Source of the DNA: Bacteroidales bacterium
Lineage (GTDB): Bacteria > Bacteroidota > Bacteroidia > Bacteroidales > UBA932
DNA length: 64,000 bases
Assembly: GCA_016291185.1 (NCBI GenBank)
Contig: JAEFAI010000011.1
Location: 1 to 64,000, forward strand
Direction of reading: 5' to 3'
The notes below the pieces were generated by a model. It was not told the DNA's origin, did no database searches, and saw only the letters and a program-made list of their open reading frames with translations. Of this stretch, positions 45,380 through 54,951 are shown one piece after another; position 1 is the first letter of the stretch, and every line of letters starts with the position of its first letter. Both the position numbers and the translations under genes were made by a program.

Positions 45380-46804
45380 TTATCGGGAAGCGGGCACGAG
45401 CATCGACTCGATGTCCGTCACATATTTCTTGAATACCTTGTCCGTGGCCATCAGGTCGGAGACGGTGGTGCAGGCGTGCAGGACAGTCGCATGGTCCTTG
45501 CCGCCGATCTCCTGCCCGATCGTGGCGAGCGAACAGTTGGTGATGAGGTTGCGGCTCAGGAACATCGCAATCTGGCGTGCCTGGACGATCTGGCGCTTGC
45601 GCGACTTCGACAGCAGATCCTCGCGGCTGATGTTGAAGTACTCGCACACGGATTTCTGCACTTTATCGATGTCCAGATCGGACTTCTCGTCGCCGACGAG
45701 ATTCTCCGTGATGTCGTTCGCCAGCTCGAGCATCGTGCGGCCGCGCTCCACGGATGCGTGGGCGATCAGCGAAATCAGCGAGCCTTCCAGCTCCCGGAAA
45801 TTCGTCTTGACGCGGTTGGCCAGGAAGTCGAGCACCTCGTCCGGGATGGAGACTCCCTCGCGCTCGGCGCGCGAACGGAGCATCTGCAGACGCGTCTTGT
45901 AGTCCGGATGCGTCAGCTGGACGGAGAGGCCCCACTTAAAGCGGGAAAGCAGGCGCTCTTCGAAATTCTGCAGGTCCACCGGAGCCCGGTCGGACGTGAA
46001 GATGAGCTGCTTGCCACTCTGGTGCAGGTAGTTGAAGATGTTAAAGAAAGCGTTCTGACAGCCGGGGCCGAGCAGGTCCTGGATGTCGTCCACGATCAGC
46101 ACATCCAATTTCATATAGTACGCCATGAAGTCCGTCAGCTTGTTCATCACGGACACGGCATGCATATAAGTCGTCTTGAATTCGTTGCCCGTCACGTAGA
46201 GCACCACCTGGTCAGGGAACTTCTCCTTGATGGCGATGCCGATGGCCTGCGCAAGATGGGTCTTGCCCAAACCGGGGCCGCCGAAGATGAAGAGCGGATT
46301 GAAGACCGTCTTGCCAGGGGCAGCGGCGATGTTCTCGCCGGCAGTCACGCCCATCTTGTTGCACTCACCCTGGATGAGGTTGGCGAAGCAATAGACCGGA
46401 TTGAGGCGCGGATCGATCTGGACTTTGTGCAGGCCCGGATAGATAAACGGACTCGGATGGGCACTCGGGGTCGTGTTGATCGTCACCTGCGGATTCACCG
46501 GCGTAGTGGCCCGCTGGCCCGAGAAACGCATCTCCGGCTGGTTGGTCACCGGACGAACCATATAGCTCAGCTGGGCGTCCTCGCCGACCACGCGCTTGAG
46601 CGTCTTGCGGAGGATGTCCAAGAAGGCGGATTCGACGTACTCCTGGAAGAAAAGAGACGGGACCTCGACGGTCAGTTTGGAGTCCTGCAGCGAGACGGCA
46701 CGGATCGGGCGGAACCATACCTTAAACTGCTGGGGCTCGACGTTCTGCTCAATGATGCGCAGACAGTCGTTCCAAACTTGAATATGTCTCTCTTGAGAAT
46801 CCAT
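45380..46804 (-). CDS. dnaA: Chromosomal replication initiator DnaA
   Basis: 474 residues. Domain I (about 1-90), linker, then AAA+ with Walker A GGPGLGKTHLAQ, Walker B VLIVDDIQDL and sensor motifs, and domain IV with the DnaA signature GGKDHATVLHACTTV. Full length. No clear promoter match except CATCTTTG near 46853-46860. Upstream intergenic DNA is AT-rich but shows no DnaA boxes, so an adjacent oriC is not claimed. Followed by rpe. Confidence 0.97.
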   Translation of the reverse strand: MDSQERHIQVWNDCLRIIEQNVEPQQFKVWFRPIRAVSLQDSKLTVEVPSLFFQEYVESAFLDILRKTLKRVVGEDAQLSYMVRPVTNQPEMRFSGQRATTPVNPQVTINTTPSAHPSPFIYPGLHKVQIDPRLNPVYCFANLIQGECNKMGVTAGENIAAAPGKTVFNPLFIFGGPGLGKTHLAQAIGIAIKEKFPDQVVLYVTGNEFKTTYMHAVSVMNKLTDFMAYYMKLDVLIVDDIQDLLGPGCQNAFFNIFNYLHQSGKQLIFTSDRAPVDLQNFEERLLSRFKWGLSVQLTHPDYKTRLQMLRSRAEREGVSIPDEVLDFLANRVKTNFRELEGSLISLIAHASVERGRTMLELANDITENLVGDEKSDLDIDKVQKSVCEYFNISREDLLSKSRKRQIVQARQIAMFLSRNLITNCSLATIGQEIGGKDHATVLHACTTVSDLMATDKVFKKYVTDIESMLVPASR

Positions 46805-47127
46805 TTAGTGGTGCAAACAGTGCGACCAACCAACTAGGCCGAACTGCGTGTGCAAAGATGGAGGAAAAAAAAGTGAAAAAAATATTTTTTTGATATTGCT
46901 TTTGAAAATTATTTGTGCTAAACTATATAGGAACGGGGTGCATATCAAGCCGTTTCTATATATCTACTAATCAACACGTTACAAAAGCCATCAAACAATA
47001 ATTGTCTTAAAATTCAAGCATTTAACTATTTAGATTTAATCTAAATTAGCCCAGAATCGATTCAGTAATCCGGAATCGGATTTCCGCTTGAAAATCATAC
47101 GGATATTCCGGAGAATGCTACGAATTT
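46805..47127. other. AT-rich intergenic region between dnaA and the amidase gene
   Basis: About 320 bases, no gene seen. It holds A/T runs (46860-46905), a 19-bp palindrome TTTAGATT-T-AATCTAAA (47028-47046), and a CCGGAAT...ATTCCGG pair (47070-47111) that may end the amidase transcript. No TTATCCACA-type DnaA box was found on either strand by eye. Confidence 0.55.
47028..47046. repeat. 19-bp perfect palindrome
   Basis: ATTTAGATT-T-AATCTAAAT centred on 47037, AT-rich; candidate operator or unwinding structure upstream of dnaA. Confidence 0.5.
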
Positions 47128-48285
47128 TTAATTGATCCGGGAGACTTCCAACCCGGTGATTTTAACCAAGAAAGCATCGGGGTATTTTTTCCGGATGGCG
47201 GGCAGATTTTTACGCGCACCGGCGAGCGAATCGCTTACCCCTATATAGTATTTATAAAGCTTCTCTCCCTGGATGATTTTGGGCGTGTAGCCCATGAATT
47301 CGCGGGCCTTCGGATCCAGCTTCTTGCCGACGGCGAAGATCTGCACGGCATAGACCGTTTTCGCCTTCGTCTCCTGCTTTGCTTCCTGCTTCTTTTCTTG
47401 CTTGATCTCCTGTTTGGTCTCCTGCTTGGGCGCCGCTTGTTTTTCGGCAGACTTCTGTTCCTCGGGCTGCGTCGCGGCGGACGTTTCGGTCATCACGGTC
47501 CCCTCGTATATCTCCTTATATTCTTTAAAAGCCCGGAAGACGCGCTCGGCGATCTTGTCCCGATCCTCGGCGCTCTTGAGCACCTTCAGGTCATTGTCGT
47601 TAGACAGAAAGCCCAGTTCCAGCAGAACGGCCGGCATAGCCGTGCGCCAGAGAACCAGGAAAGGATCCTGCGAGAGACCGCGGTCGTTCTTGATCGGGCC
47701 GCCTTTCAGATTCTTCTCCACCAGCTGGGCGAAGCGGACGCTCTGTTCCAGGTTCGCGTTCTGCATCAGGTTCATGAAGATATACGACTCCGGATCGTTC
47801 GGGTCGAAATCTCCGTAGGTCGTTGAATAATCGTCTTCCAGCAGGATGACGGCATTCTCCCGGCGGACAATATCCATATTATTGGCATACAGGTCTGTCC
47901 CCTTCTTGGAAGACTGACCGAGGACATGGACCGAGAAGCCGTTGGGCGAAGCGCTGGCCACGGCATTGTGGTGCACGGAGATAAAGAGGTCGGCCTCCTC
48001 CTTGTTGGCGATATCCGCCCGGCCGCCCACCGTCACATAACGGTCGTCGGAGCGGGTCAGGATCACTTTTACGTCGGGATAGGCGGCACGGATCTTGTCT
48101 GCAATGGCCTGGGAAATGCTCAGCGTGAAGGTCTTCTCGTAGGACTTCTTGTCGCGGCTGACGGCGCCGGGATCCTTCCCGCCATGGCCGGGGTCAATGA
48201 CAACTGTGGAGAGGCGGAGATGTTCATCCGCCCAGGAGGCCGTCGAGAGCAATACGGCAAGGACAATGCAGATTGTGCGTTTCAA
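47128..48285 (-). CDS. N-acetylmuramoyl-L-alanine amidase (Amidase_3) with SPOR-like tail
   Basis: 385 residues. Amidase_3 zinc domain (about 25-240): VVIDPGHGGKDPGAV (His), SVHHNA, and LLELGFLSN (Glu). A Lys/Glu/Gln-rich linker (about 265-305) leads to a C-terminal SPOR-like region (about 305-385; YAVQIFAVGKKLDP...YKYYIG) that would bind denuded septal glycan. The signal peptide starts best at a TTG (48283-48285), giving LKRTICIVLAVLLSTASWADE. An ATG at 48331-48333 would add 16 residues overlapping the promoter. Splits daughter-cell peptidoglycan. Confidence 0.88.
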   Translation of the reverse strand: MKRTICIVLAVLLSTASWADEHLRLSTVVIDPGHGGKDPGAVSRDKKSYEKTFTLSISQAIADKIRAAYPDVKVILTRSDDRYVTVGGRADIANKEEADLFISVHHNAVASASPNGFSVHVLGQSSKKGTDLYANNMDIVRRENAVILLEDDYSTTYGDFDPNDPESYIFMNLMQNANLEQSVRFAQLVEKNLKGGPIKNDRGLSQDPFLVLWRTAMPAVLLELGFLSNDNDLKVLKSAEDRDKIAERVFRAFKEYKEIYEGTVMTETSAATQPEEQKSAEKQAAPKQETKQEIKQEKKQEAKQETKAKTVYAVQIFAVGKKLDPKAREFMGYTPKIIQGEKLYKYYIGVSDSLAGARKNLPAIRKKYPDAFLVKITGLEVSRIN

Positions 48286-48295
48286 AAATATAAAG

Positions 48296-48303
48296 TATCT
48301 TTG
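48296..48303 (+). promoter_or_regulatory. Promoter -7 box TATCTTTG (lptD)
   Basis: Plus-strand consensus box, 30 nt before the TTG start at 48334; lies inside the amidase promoter region. Confidence 0.55.
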
Positions 48304-48310
48304 TAGATTG

Positions 48311-48318
48311 CAAATATA
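48311..48318 (-). promoter_or_regulatory. Promoter -7 box TATATTTG (amidase)
   Basis: Minus-strand consensus box about 25 nt before the TTG start at 48285; faces and overlaps the lptD promoter. Confidence 0.55.
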
Positions 48319-48333
48319 GCAAAAAACCAGCAT

Positions 48334-51063
48334 TTGAAGAAGGCCTCGTTCATATTTTGTTTCGCTACGCTGCTGCTGACGACGTTTCTTGCGCCGGATG
48401 CGAATGCGCAGCTGCGACGCAACCGCCGCGGTGGAACCGTTTACGGCTCCCGCGTCGAGAAAGAGGTCGTCCTCCCGGACTCCGCCACCCTGGCACGCCG
48501 GGACTCCCTGAGGCAGGTCGATTCCCTGCGCCGGGCCGATTCCGTGGCCCTGCTGGGAAAGAGCTCGCTCGAAGTGCCGGCCTTCTCCAATGCGGCGGAC
48601 TCCATGATCAGTGACTTCTCGCACGGCAACCGCCTCATCTATTACTACGGAGCCACCACGGTGAAATACCAGGACATGCAGCTCACCGCCAACTACATGG
48701 AGTACGACATGAATGCCGGAACCGTCTTTGCCTGCGGCGTCTATGACAGTCTCTCCGGCGAATGGAACGGCCGCCCGGTCATGACCCAGGGCAAACAGAC
48801 CTACAACATGGAGGAGGTGCGCTACAACTTCAACTCCCGCAAGGCCCGGATCAAGAATATGATCACGAACGACGAAGAGGGCATCCTGCACGGGCGTGAC
48901 ATCAAGATGATGGACGACCACTCCATCAACCTCTCCCACGGCAAATACACGGTCTGCGAAGAAGACCATCCCCATTATTACATAGACCTGAGCGTCGGCA
49001 AGGTCATCAGCCAGACCAAGACCACCGTCTTCGGGCCCGCACACCTGGTGATCGAAGATGTCCATCTCCCCTTCATCGGACTCCCCTTCGGCTTCATCCC
49101 CAAGCGGCCGCAGCGCGCCACGGGCCTGCTGTTTCCGAGCTTCGGCGAGGAGGAAGCACGCGGATTCTATATGCGCGACCTGGGTATGTATTTCGTGTTC
49201 GGCGACCATTTCGACCTGTCCGTGACCGGCGACTACTACACCCTGGGTTCCTGGGGCATAGACATCAACTCGCGCTACAAGGTCAACTACAAATTCAACG
49301 GTACGTTCGCGCTCAACTACTCCAACGACCAAACGGGCGAGAAAGGCTCCCCGGACTTCTTCCAGACGCGCAACTTCGGCCTCCGATGGTCTCACACGCA
49401 GGATTCCAAGGCCCATCCGGGCACGACTTTCAGTGCTTCCGTCAACTTCCAGAGCCCGTCCAACAGCCGTTACAATTCGCACTCCGTCAATGAAGCCATC
49501 CAGAATCAGGTCTCCTCGTCCATCTCCTGGTCCCGCAACTGGAACGGCAAGTTCAACCTCAGCGTCAACGCCCTGCACAGCCAGAACTCCCGGGATTCCT
49601 CCTATACTTTCACCCTGCCGAACGTGACCTTCACGATGAGCACGATGTATCCGTTCAAGCGCAAGAACCGCGTCGGCAAGGAGCGCTTCTACGAGCGCTT
49701 CTCCATCGGCTACCGCACCACGCTGCAGAACAAAATCAATTTCAAGGCCTCGGAGTTTGCTTTCAACGCCTCCATGCTGGAAAAGTTCAAGACCGGCATG
49801 TCGCACGATTTCGAGATCGGTCTGCCGAGCTTCCAGCTCCTGAAATACATCAGCTTCGCCCCGTCGGTCAGCTATTCGCAAAACTGGTTCTTCCAGAAGA
49901 CGGAATACGCCTACAACCCCGATACGGACCGGGTGGAGGCACAACCCACGCACCAGTTCAACACGTTCGGCATTACGCAGAACTATTCGGTCGGCGCGTC
50001 TTTCAGCACCCGCCTGTACGGCACGTTCAACTTCGGCAAGCACCATCGCATCCAGGCCATCCGGCACGTAATTTCACCGTCGCTGGGCTTCTCCTGGAGC
50101 CCGGAAAAAGGAACCTACGCCAACGGCTACAGAACCCTGAACTACATCAACGCAGCCGGAGACGAGAAAGTTTACCAGTACAACATCTACTCCGGCCAGC
50201 TGAACAGTCCCCCGTCGCCGGGCCAGTCCGGCATGGCCACCCTGAGCATCGGCAACAACCTGGAAGCCAAGGTGCGCGACTTCGCCGACACCACGGGTAC
50301 CGGATCCAAGAAGGTCAAGCTGATCGACCAGCTGACGCTGAGCACCAGCTACAACTTCCTGGCGGACTCCCTGCGCATGAGCACCATCCGCCTGACCATG
50401 TCCACGACCCTGTTCAATGCGGTCAACATCAGCGCCAGCGCCGCCTTCGACCCGTATGCCATCAGCGACAGGGGCATGCGATACAACCGCTTCGCCGTGG
50501 CGGCCGGGCAGGGCCTGGCGCGCCTGACCAATTTCTCGATGTCCGCATCTTATTCCCTCGCCGGCAAGGGCGCGATGAACGGCTACGACGGTACCGGGCA
50601 GAACGGCCGCGGCAGCTCGGCGGCAGATTATTACCAGCGCATCTATTACCACCCGGTTACGGGCGAATATATCCCGGAAGGGTGGATCTATTACGCCAAT
50701 CCCAACGTGCCCTGGTCGGTGAACCTGAGCGCCAATTTCTCCATGACGCGCAACTACAACTGGAACAATGAGTTGAACAGGGTCGCGCACAAGGACCAGA
50801 TCTCCGCGACGCTGAGCGCGTCGGGCAATATCAAGCTGACGCCCAAGATGTCCATCAACATCAGCTCGGGCTTCGATTTCGTGGCCAAACAACTCACGAC
50901 CACCAGCATCAGCGCCTCCTACGACTTGCACTGCTTCAACATCGCCGTGTCCTGGATTCCGACCGGAAAATGGAAGTCTTACAGCTTCCGCATCGCCGCT
51001 AACGCCGCTGCGCTGGCCGACCTGTTGCGCTTCAAAAGAAGTAACAGTTATTGGGATAATTAA
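48334..51063 (+). CDS. lptD: LPS-assembly protein LptD homologue (OstA)
   Basis: 909 residues. Signal peptide (about 1-26, MKKASFIF...NAQ) then an OstA/LptA-like beta-jellyroll with alternating strands (GATTVKYQDMQLTANYMEYDMNAGTVFACG) and a long C-terminal beta-barrel rich in aromatic strand ends (from about 290). Places LPS into the outer leaflet. The start codon is TTG: no ATG precedes the signal in frame, and TTGAAGAAG gives the expected MKK start. Overlapping divergent promoters with the amidase. Confidence 0.87.
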   Translation: MKKASFIFCFATLLLTTFLAPDANAQLRRNRRGGTVYGSRVEKEVVLPDSATLARRDSLRQVDSLRRADSVALLGKSSLEVPAFSNAADSMISDFSHGNRLIYYYGATTVKYQDMQLTANYMEYDMNAGTVFACGVYDSLSGEWNGRPVMTQGKQTYNMEEVRYNFNSRKARIKNMITNDEEGILHGRDIKMMDDHSINLSHGKYTVCEEDHPHYYIDLSVGKVISQTKTTVFGPAHLVIEDVHLPFIGLPFGFIPKRPQRATGLLFPSFGEEEARGFYMRDLGMYFVFGDHFDLSVTGDYYTLGSWGIDINSRYKVNYKFNGTFALNYSNDQTGEKGSPDFFQTRNFGLRWSHTQDSKAHPGTTFSASVNFQSPSNSRYNSHSVNEAIQNQVSSSISWSRNWNGKFNLSVNALHSQNSRDSSYTFTLPNVTFTMSTMYPFKRKNRVGKERFYERFSIGYRTTLQNKINFKASEFAFNASMLEKFKTGMSHDFEIGLPSFQLLKYISFAPSVSYSQNWFFQKTEYAYNPDTDRVEAQPTHQFNTFGITQNYSVGASFSTRLYGTFNFGKHHRIQAIRHVISPSLGFSWSPEKGTYANGYRTLNYINAAGDEKVYQYNIYSGQLNSPPSPGQSGMATLSIGNNLEAKVRDFADTTGTGSKKVKLIDQLTLSTSYNFLADSLRMSTIRLTMSTTLFNAVNISASAAFDPYAISDRGMRYNRFAVAAGQGLARLTNFSMSASYSLAGKGAMNGYDGTGQNGRGSSAADYYQRIYYHPVTGEYIPEGWIYYANPNVPWSVNLSANFSMTRNYNWNNELNRVAHKDQISATLSASGNIKLTPKMSINISSGFDFVAKQLTTTSISASYDLHCFNIAVSWIPTGKWKSYSFRIAANAAALADLLRFKRSNSYWDN

Positions 51064-51073
51064 AGATTTTGCG

Positions 51074-51081
51074 TATATTTG
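51074..51081 (+). promoter_or_regulatory. Promoter -7 box TATATTTG (rho)
   Basis: Consensus box directly after lptD; leader of about 45 nt to the rho ATG at 51127. Confidence 0.6.
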
Positions 51082-51126
51082 CGCATCAAACAATCCGGCA
51101 ATCGCTGGATACATTATTTTTCCAAC

Positions 51127-52869
51127 ATGACGCACAAACTGTTCGAGCTGGACAAAATGAACAGAGAGCAGCTCGAGACCATTGCCAATGACCTGAATAT
51201 CAAAGGCATCAAGAAATTAGACAATGAAAACCTGGCATACCAGATCCTGGACGCGGAAGCGCGCCAGGAGTCGGTGAAGCCTACCCCCGAAAACGCCAAA
51301 CCCAAGGCCCGCCGCGGCCGCCCCGCCAAGAAAGCGGAAGCCGAGGCGAAGCCGGCTGAGTCCGCCCCCGCCGCAGAGCCGAAGCTAGAGAAGCCGGAAA
51401 AGCAGGCGAACCGGAAGCAGAAGGCCCCCAAGGCTGAGTCCCCCGCCCCGGAGAAGCCGGCGCAGGAGGCCGCCGCCGAGACGCCCCAGCAGCCGGAGCA
51501 GGCCGCTCCCAAAAAGCGCGGCCGCAAGCCCAAGAACGCCGAAGCTCCCCAGGAGAGCGCGGCTGTTCAGCCGGCCGAGGCCAAGCCCCAGGAAGCACCC
51601 GAGGCACCCCAGGCCCAGCAGCCGCGCCCGCAGCAGAACCAGCCGCAGGGCGGACAGCAGCAGCGCCAGCGGTTCCAGAATAACCAGCAGCAGCGCCAGC
51701 GCGCGCCGGAATTCGAAGGCACCGTTGAAGCTACGGGCGTGCTGGAAATCATGCCGGACGGCTACGGTTTCCTCCGCTCTTCGGACTACAATTATCTGAA
51801 TTCCCCGGACGACATCTACGTCTCCCAGCAGCAGATCAAGATCAACGCCCTCAAGAGCGGCGACACCGTGACGGGCGAGATCCGTCCGCCGCGCGAAGGC
51901 GACAAATATTTCCCGCTGGTGCGAATCCTGTCCGTGAACGGCCGCAGCATCGAGTTCATCCGCGACCGCGTGCCGTTCGACTTCCTGACTCCCCTCTTCC
52001 CGGACGAGAAGTTCAACCTCACGGGCGGTGCCAGCAGCCGCGACATCAGCTGCCGCATCGTCGATATGTTCGCGCCTATCGGCAAGGGCCAGCGTATGCT
52101 GATCGTCTCCCCGCCGAAGGCCGGTAAGACCTTGCTGCTCAAGAGCATTGCCAATGCCATCGCGAACAACCATCCGGAAGTATACGAGATCGTCCTGCTC
52201 GTGGACGAGCGCCCGGAGGAAGTTACGGACATGCAGCGCAGCGTGCAGGCCGAGGTGGTCGCGTCCACCTTCGACGAGCCTGCCGAGAAGCATGTCAAGG
52301 TTGCGAATATGGTCATCGAGAAGGCCCGCCGTCTGGTCGAATGCGGCCACGACGTCGTCATCCTGCTCGACTCCATCACCCGCCTCGCCCGCGCCTACAA
52401 CACCGTGCAGCCGGCTTCCGGCAAAGTGCTGACCGGCGGTGTGGACGCCAACGCCCTGCAGAAGCCGAAGCGCTTCTTCGGTGCCGCGCGTAACATCGAG
52501 GGCGGCGGTTCCCTGACCATCCTCGCCACGGCCCTGACCGAGACCGGGTCCAAGATGGACGAGGTCATCTTCGAGGAATTCAAGGGCACCGGCAACAGCG
52601 AAATCCAGCTCGACCGCACGCTCGCCAACCGGCGCATCTTCCCGGCCGTCAACGTAGTGCTCTCCGGCACCCGTCGCGACGACCTGCTCTACCGTGCCGA
52701 CCAGAGCCAGCGGATCTGGATCCTGCGCAAGCTCCTGGCGGACATGAACCCGACCGAGGCGATGAATTTCATGCTTCAGCTGATGGACGAGTACAAGACC
52801 AACCAGGATCTCCTGGACAATATGTCGAAGGTCTCGCCCCGCGAAGCCAAATACTACGATAGCTACTAG
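51127..52869 (+). CDS. rho: Transcription termination factor Rho with disordered insert
   Basis: 580 residues. The N-terminal Rho helix-bundle (about 1-45) is followed by a disordered insert of about 150 residues (about 55-200) rich in Ala, Pro, Lys and Gln ([22 protein letters not shown]), then the RNA-binding OB domain and the ATPase ring with Walker [19 protein letters not shown] and [21 protein letters not shown]. Such inserts are known in Bacteroidota Rho, where one is reported to promote phase separation. Translation ends inside a 10-bp stem-loop. Confidence 0.96.
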   Translation: MTHKLFELDKMNREQLETIANDLNIKGIKKLDNENLAYQILDAEARQESVKPTPENAKPKARRGRPAKKAEAEAKPAESAPAAEPKLEKPEKQANRKQKAPKAESPAPEKPAQEAAAETPQQPEQAAPKKRGRKPKNAEAPQESAAVQPAEAKPQEAPEAPQAQQPRPQQNQPQGGQQQRQRFQNNQQQRQRAPEFEGTVEATGVLEIMPDGYGFLRSSDYNYLNSPDDIYVSQQQIKINALKSGDTVTGEIRPPREGDKYFPLVRILSVNGRSIEFIRDRVPFDFLTPLFPDEKFNLTGGASSRDISCRIVDMFAPIGKGQRMLIVSPPKAGKTLLLKSIANAIANNHPEVYEIVLLVDERPEEVTDMQRSVQAEVVASTFDEPAEKHVKVANMVIEKARRLVECGHDVVILLDSITRLARAYNTVQPASGKVLTGGVDANALQKPKRFFGAARNIEGGGSLTILATALTETGSKMDEVIFEEFKGTGNSEIQLDRTLANRRIFPAVNVVLSGTRRDDLLYRADQSQRIWILRKLLADMNPTEAMNFMLQLMDEYKTNQDLLDNMSKVSPREAKYYDSY

Positions 52870-52883
52870 CGTTGCTATCGTAG
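52854..52883 (+). repeat. Stem-loop spanning the rho stop codon
   Basis: CTACGATAGC (52854-52863) pairs with GCTATCGTAG (52874-52883), 10-base loop; overlaps the last codons and the stop. It may influence rho mRNA 3' ends or autoregulation; no T run follows. Confidence 0.6.
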
Positions 52884-52892
52884 CACATTATT

Positions 52893-52943
52893 CATTGGGG
52901 AGCGGACTCCCCAAACCCCTCCGGTCGCTTCGCTCCGAAGCAC
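52893..52943 (+). repeat. G/C-rich repeat type R4 downstream of rho
   Basis: Hairpin GGGGAG/CTCCCC then AACCCCTCCGG and GTCGCTTCGCTCCGAAGCAC; aligns with the reverse of 40516-40570. Confidence 0.6.
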
Positions 52944-53042
52944 ATCCGAAGGCAGACAGAAACCCCCTGAAGCGCTAAAAAATGAACCCTGTCGGGAAAA
53001 TGCGTTTCAGGGGGTAAGTCTGTACTCGGCAGTCAGCAGCTG

Positions 53043-53672
53043 TTACTTCGTGCCGAAGATGCGGTCACCGGCGTCGCCAAGACCCGGAACGATGTAGGCA
53101 TTCTCGTTCAGCCGCTCATCGATCGCAGCCACGTAGATATCCACATCCGGATGCGCCTTCTGCACCTTAGCGATGCCTTCCGGCGCTGCCACGAGGCACA
53201 TCAGCTTGACATTGGTGCAGCCGCGGTCCTTCAGCATCTGCAAGGCGTCGCAGGAACTGCCGCCCGTGGCAAGCATCGGATCCGTCACGATCACGAAACG
53301 GTCGTTGATATCCTCCGGAAGCTTGCAGTAATAGACGACCGGCTCGTGCGTTTTCTCGTTGCGGTACAGGCCGATATGGCCAACCTTGGCAACCGGCACG
53401 AGGTCAAGCAGGCCGTCCACCATACCCAAGCCCGCACGCAGGATGGGAATGATAGCCATTTTGCGGCCCAGGACCCGCTTAGCGGTCATTTTGCAGATCG
53501 GGGTTTCAATCTGGATTTCTTCCAGAGGAATCTCGCGAGTGATTTCGTAGCCCATCAGCAGGGAGATTTCCTGCAGCAACTGGCGGAAATCCTTGGGGCC
53601 CGTCTCCTTGTCACGCATGATGGACAGCTTGTGCTGCACCATCGGATGGTCGATAACGTGTACTTTGCTCAT
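53043..53672 (-). CDS. upp: Uracil phosphoribosyltransferase
   Basis: 209 residues, full length. Motifs: [50 protein letters not shown] (PRPP loop) and the C-terminal [15 protein letters not shown] uracil-binding end. Converts uracil + PRPP to UMP. Last gene of a three-gene unit PRTase-like/codB/upp (19 nt after codB). Confidence 0.96.
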   Translation of the reverse strand: MSKVHVIDHPMVQHKLSIMRDKETGPKDFRQLLQEISLLMGYEITREIPLEEIQIETPICKMTAKRVLGRKMAIIPILRAGLGMVDGLLDLVPVAKVGHIGLYRNEKTHEPVVYYCKLPEDINDRFVIVTDPMLATGGSSCDALQMLKDRGCTNVKLMCLVAAPEGIAKVQKAHPDVDIYVAAIDERLNENAYIVPGLGDAGDRIFGTK

Positions 53673-53690
53673 ATTTGACAGTTTTAATGT

Positions 53691-54947
53691 TTATTTCTTA
53701 CGAACAGCCTCGCCGATCAGGAAGCAGACGGCCGCGACAGCCATGCCGTTGATGGACGGGATACCCCACTTCACCAGGTTGGCCACCACGGCGCCGAGCG
53801 CGACACCGGCCACGGCCCACCAGTTGACGGTGATCGTGGGCATGGCGTCGTCCAGATAGCGCCTGCGATTGCAGAAGTAGCTAAGGATCAGAATGATGCC
53901 GACAGGCGGAAGGGTGCAGTTCAGCACGTTCAGCCAGTCGCAGAAGTTCCAGTACAGCCACACGGCGGCCACCGTGCCGATGACGCCGGAGATCAGCACC
54001 ATGGTCTTCTTGGAGATGCCCGTGATATTGGACAGACCGAGACCGGCGGTGTAGAGAGCGTTGTCGTTGGTGGTCCAGATATTCAGGCCGAGGACCAGAA
54101 TAGCCACGTAGAAGAGGTTCAGGTTGAGCATCACCTCGAAGATGTCGTTGCCGCCCGCATAGATGCTGGACACGGCACCGAACAGGAACATCAGGCTATT
54201 CCCGATGAAGAAGGCGACGACCGTCACCCAGAGGCCCACTTTCGCATTTTTCGCGAAGCGGGTGAAGTTGGGCGTAGCCGTGCCGCCGGACACGAAGCTG
54301 CCGATCACGAGGCCGGCGCCGGCGATGATGGACATATCTTTGGCGCCGCGGGAGAACTGCTCCACCAGGGTGGCGTCGCCGCGCTTGACGGCCATGATCA
54401 TCGCCACCGTGCCGAGGACCGCCACCAGCGGGACCGCGATGTAGCTGACCACCGTCAGGCTCTTGATGCCGAAATAGGCGCTGGCCGTCATCAGGAGACC
54501 GGCCACGGCGACCAAGACATAGCCGACGATCGGCATGTGGTCGGGGGTCACTTCCAGGCCGAGGATTTCTTTGGCCACGGGGATGGCGAACATGGCAAGA
54601 CCCACGCCGAACCAGCCCACCTGCGTGAAGCTGATCATGGCACTGGGCAGCCAGCTGCCCTTGACACCAAAGCTCTTACGGGCCAGCAGGTCCAGGGTCA
54701 GGCCGCTCTCCGCGCCGATGAAACCCAGGGCGCCGGTGTAGGCACCGAGGATGACGCCGCCAAGCAGGATGGCCAGGATGAATCCCTTGAAATCCAAGCC
54801 GGCGGCCATCTGCTGACCCACCCACATGCTGGCAGAGAAGAAAGTGAAGCCGAGCATGATCATGAACATGCTCAGGTTGCTCTTGCGACCGTTCTGTGCG
54901 ACCTTGCTGGTCGTGTAGTCGTAATCGATTTTGGTTTTGGTACTCAT
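53691..54947 (-). CDS. codB: Cytosine permease (NCS1 family)
   Basis: 418 residues, about 12 membrane helices. NCS1/CodB motifs: GVGLAMFAIPVAKEILG, GGTATPNFTRFAKN, and NLNLFYVAILVLGLNIWTTNDNALYTAGLGLSNI near the substrate site. Starts at 54947 (MSTKTKIDYDYTTSK). Imports cytosine; no cytosine deaminase gene lies beside it. Gene order PRTase-like, codB, upp suggests nucleobase salvage. Confidence 0.92.
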   Translation of the reverse strand: MSTKTKIDYDYTTSKVAQNGRKSNLSMFMIMLGFTFFSASMWVGQQMAAGLDFKGFILAILLGGVILGAYTGALGFIGAESGLTLDLLARKSFGVKGSWLPSAMISFTQVGWFGVGLAMFAIPVAKEILGLEVTPDHMPIVGYVLVAVAGLLMTASAYFGIKSLTVVSYIAVPLVAVLGTVAMIMAVKRGDATLVEQFSRGAKDMSIIAGAGLVIGSFVSGGTATPNFTRFAKNAKVGLWVTVVAFFIGNSLMFLFGAVSSIYAGGNDIFEVMLNLNLFYVAILVLGLNIWTTNDNALYTAGLGLSNITGISKKTMVLISGVIGTVAAVWLYWNFCDWLNVLNCTLPPVGIILILSYFCNRRRYLDDAMPTITVNWWAVAGVALGAVVANLVKWGIPSINGMAVAAVCFLIGEAVRKK

Positions 54948-54951
54948 CGTT

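Noticed and set aside
46805..47127. Possible oriC beside dnaA
   Set aside because: AT-rich and palindrome-bearing, but no DnaA-box-like TTATCCACA was found on either strand.
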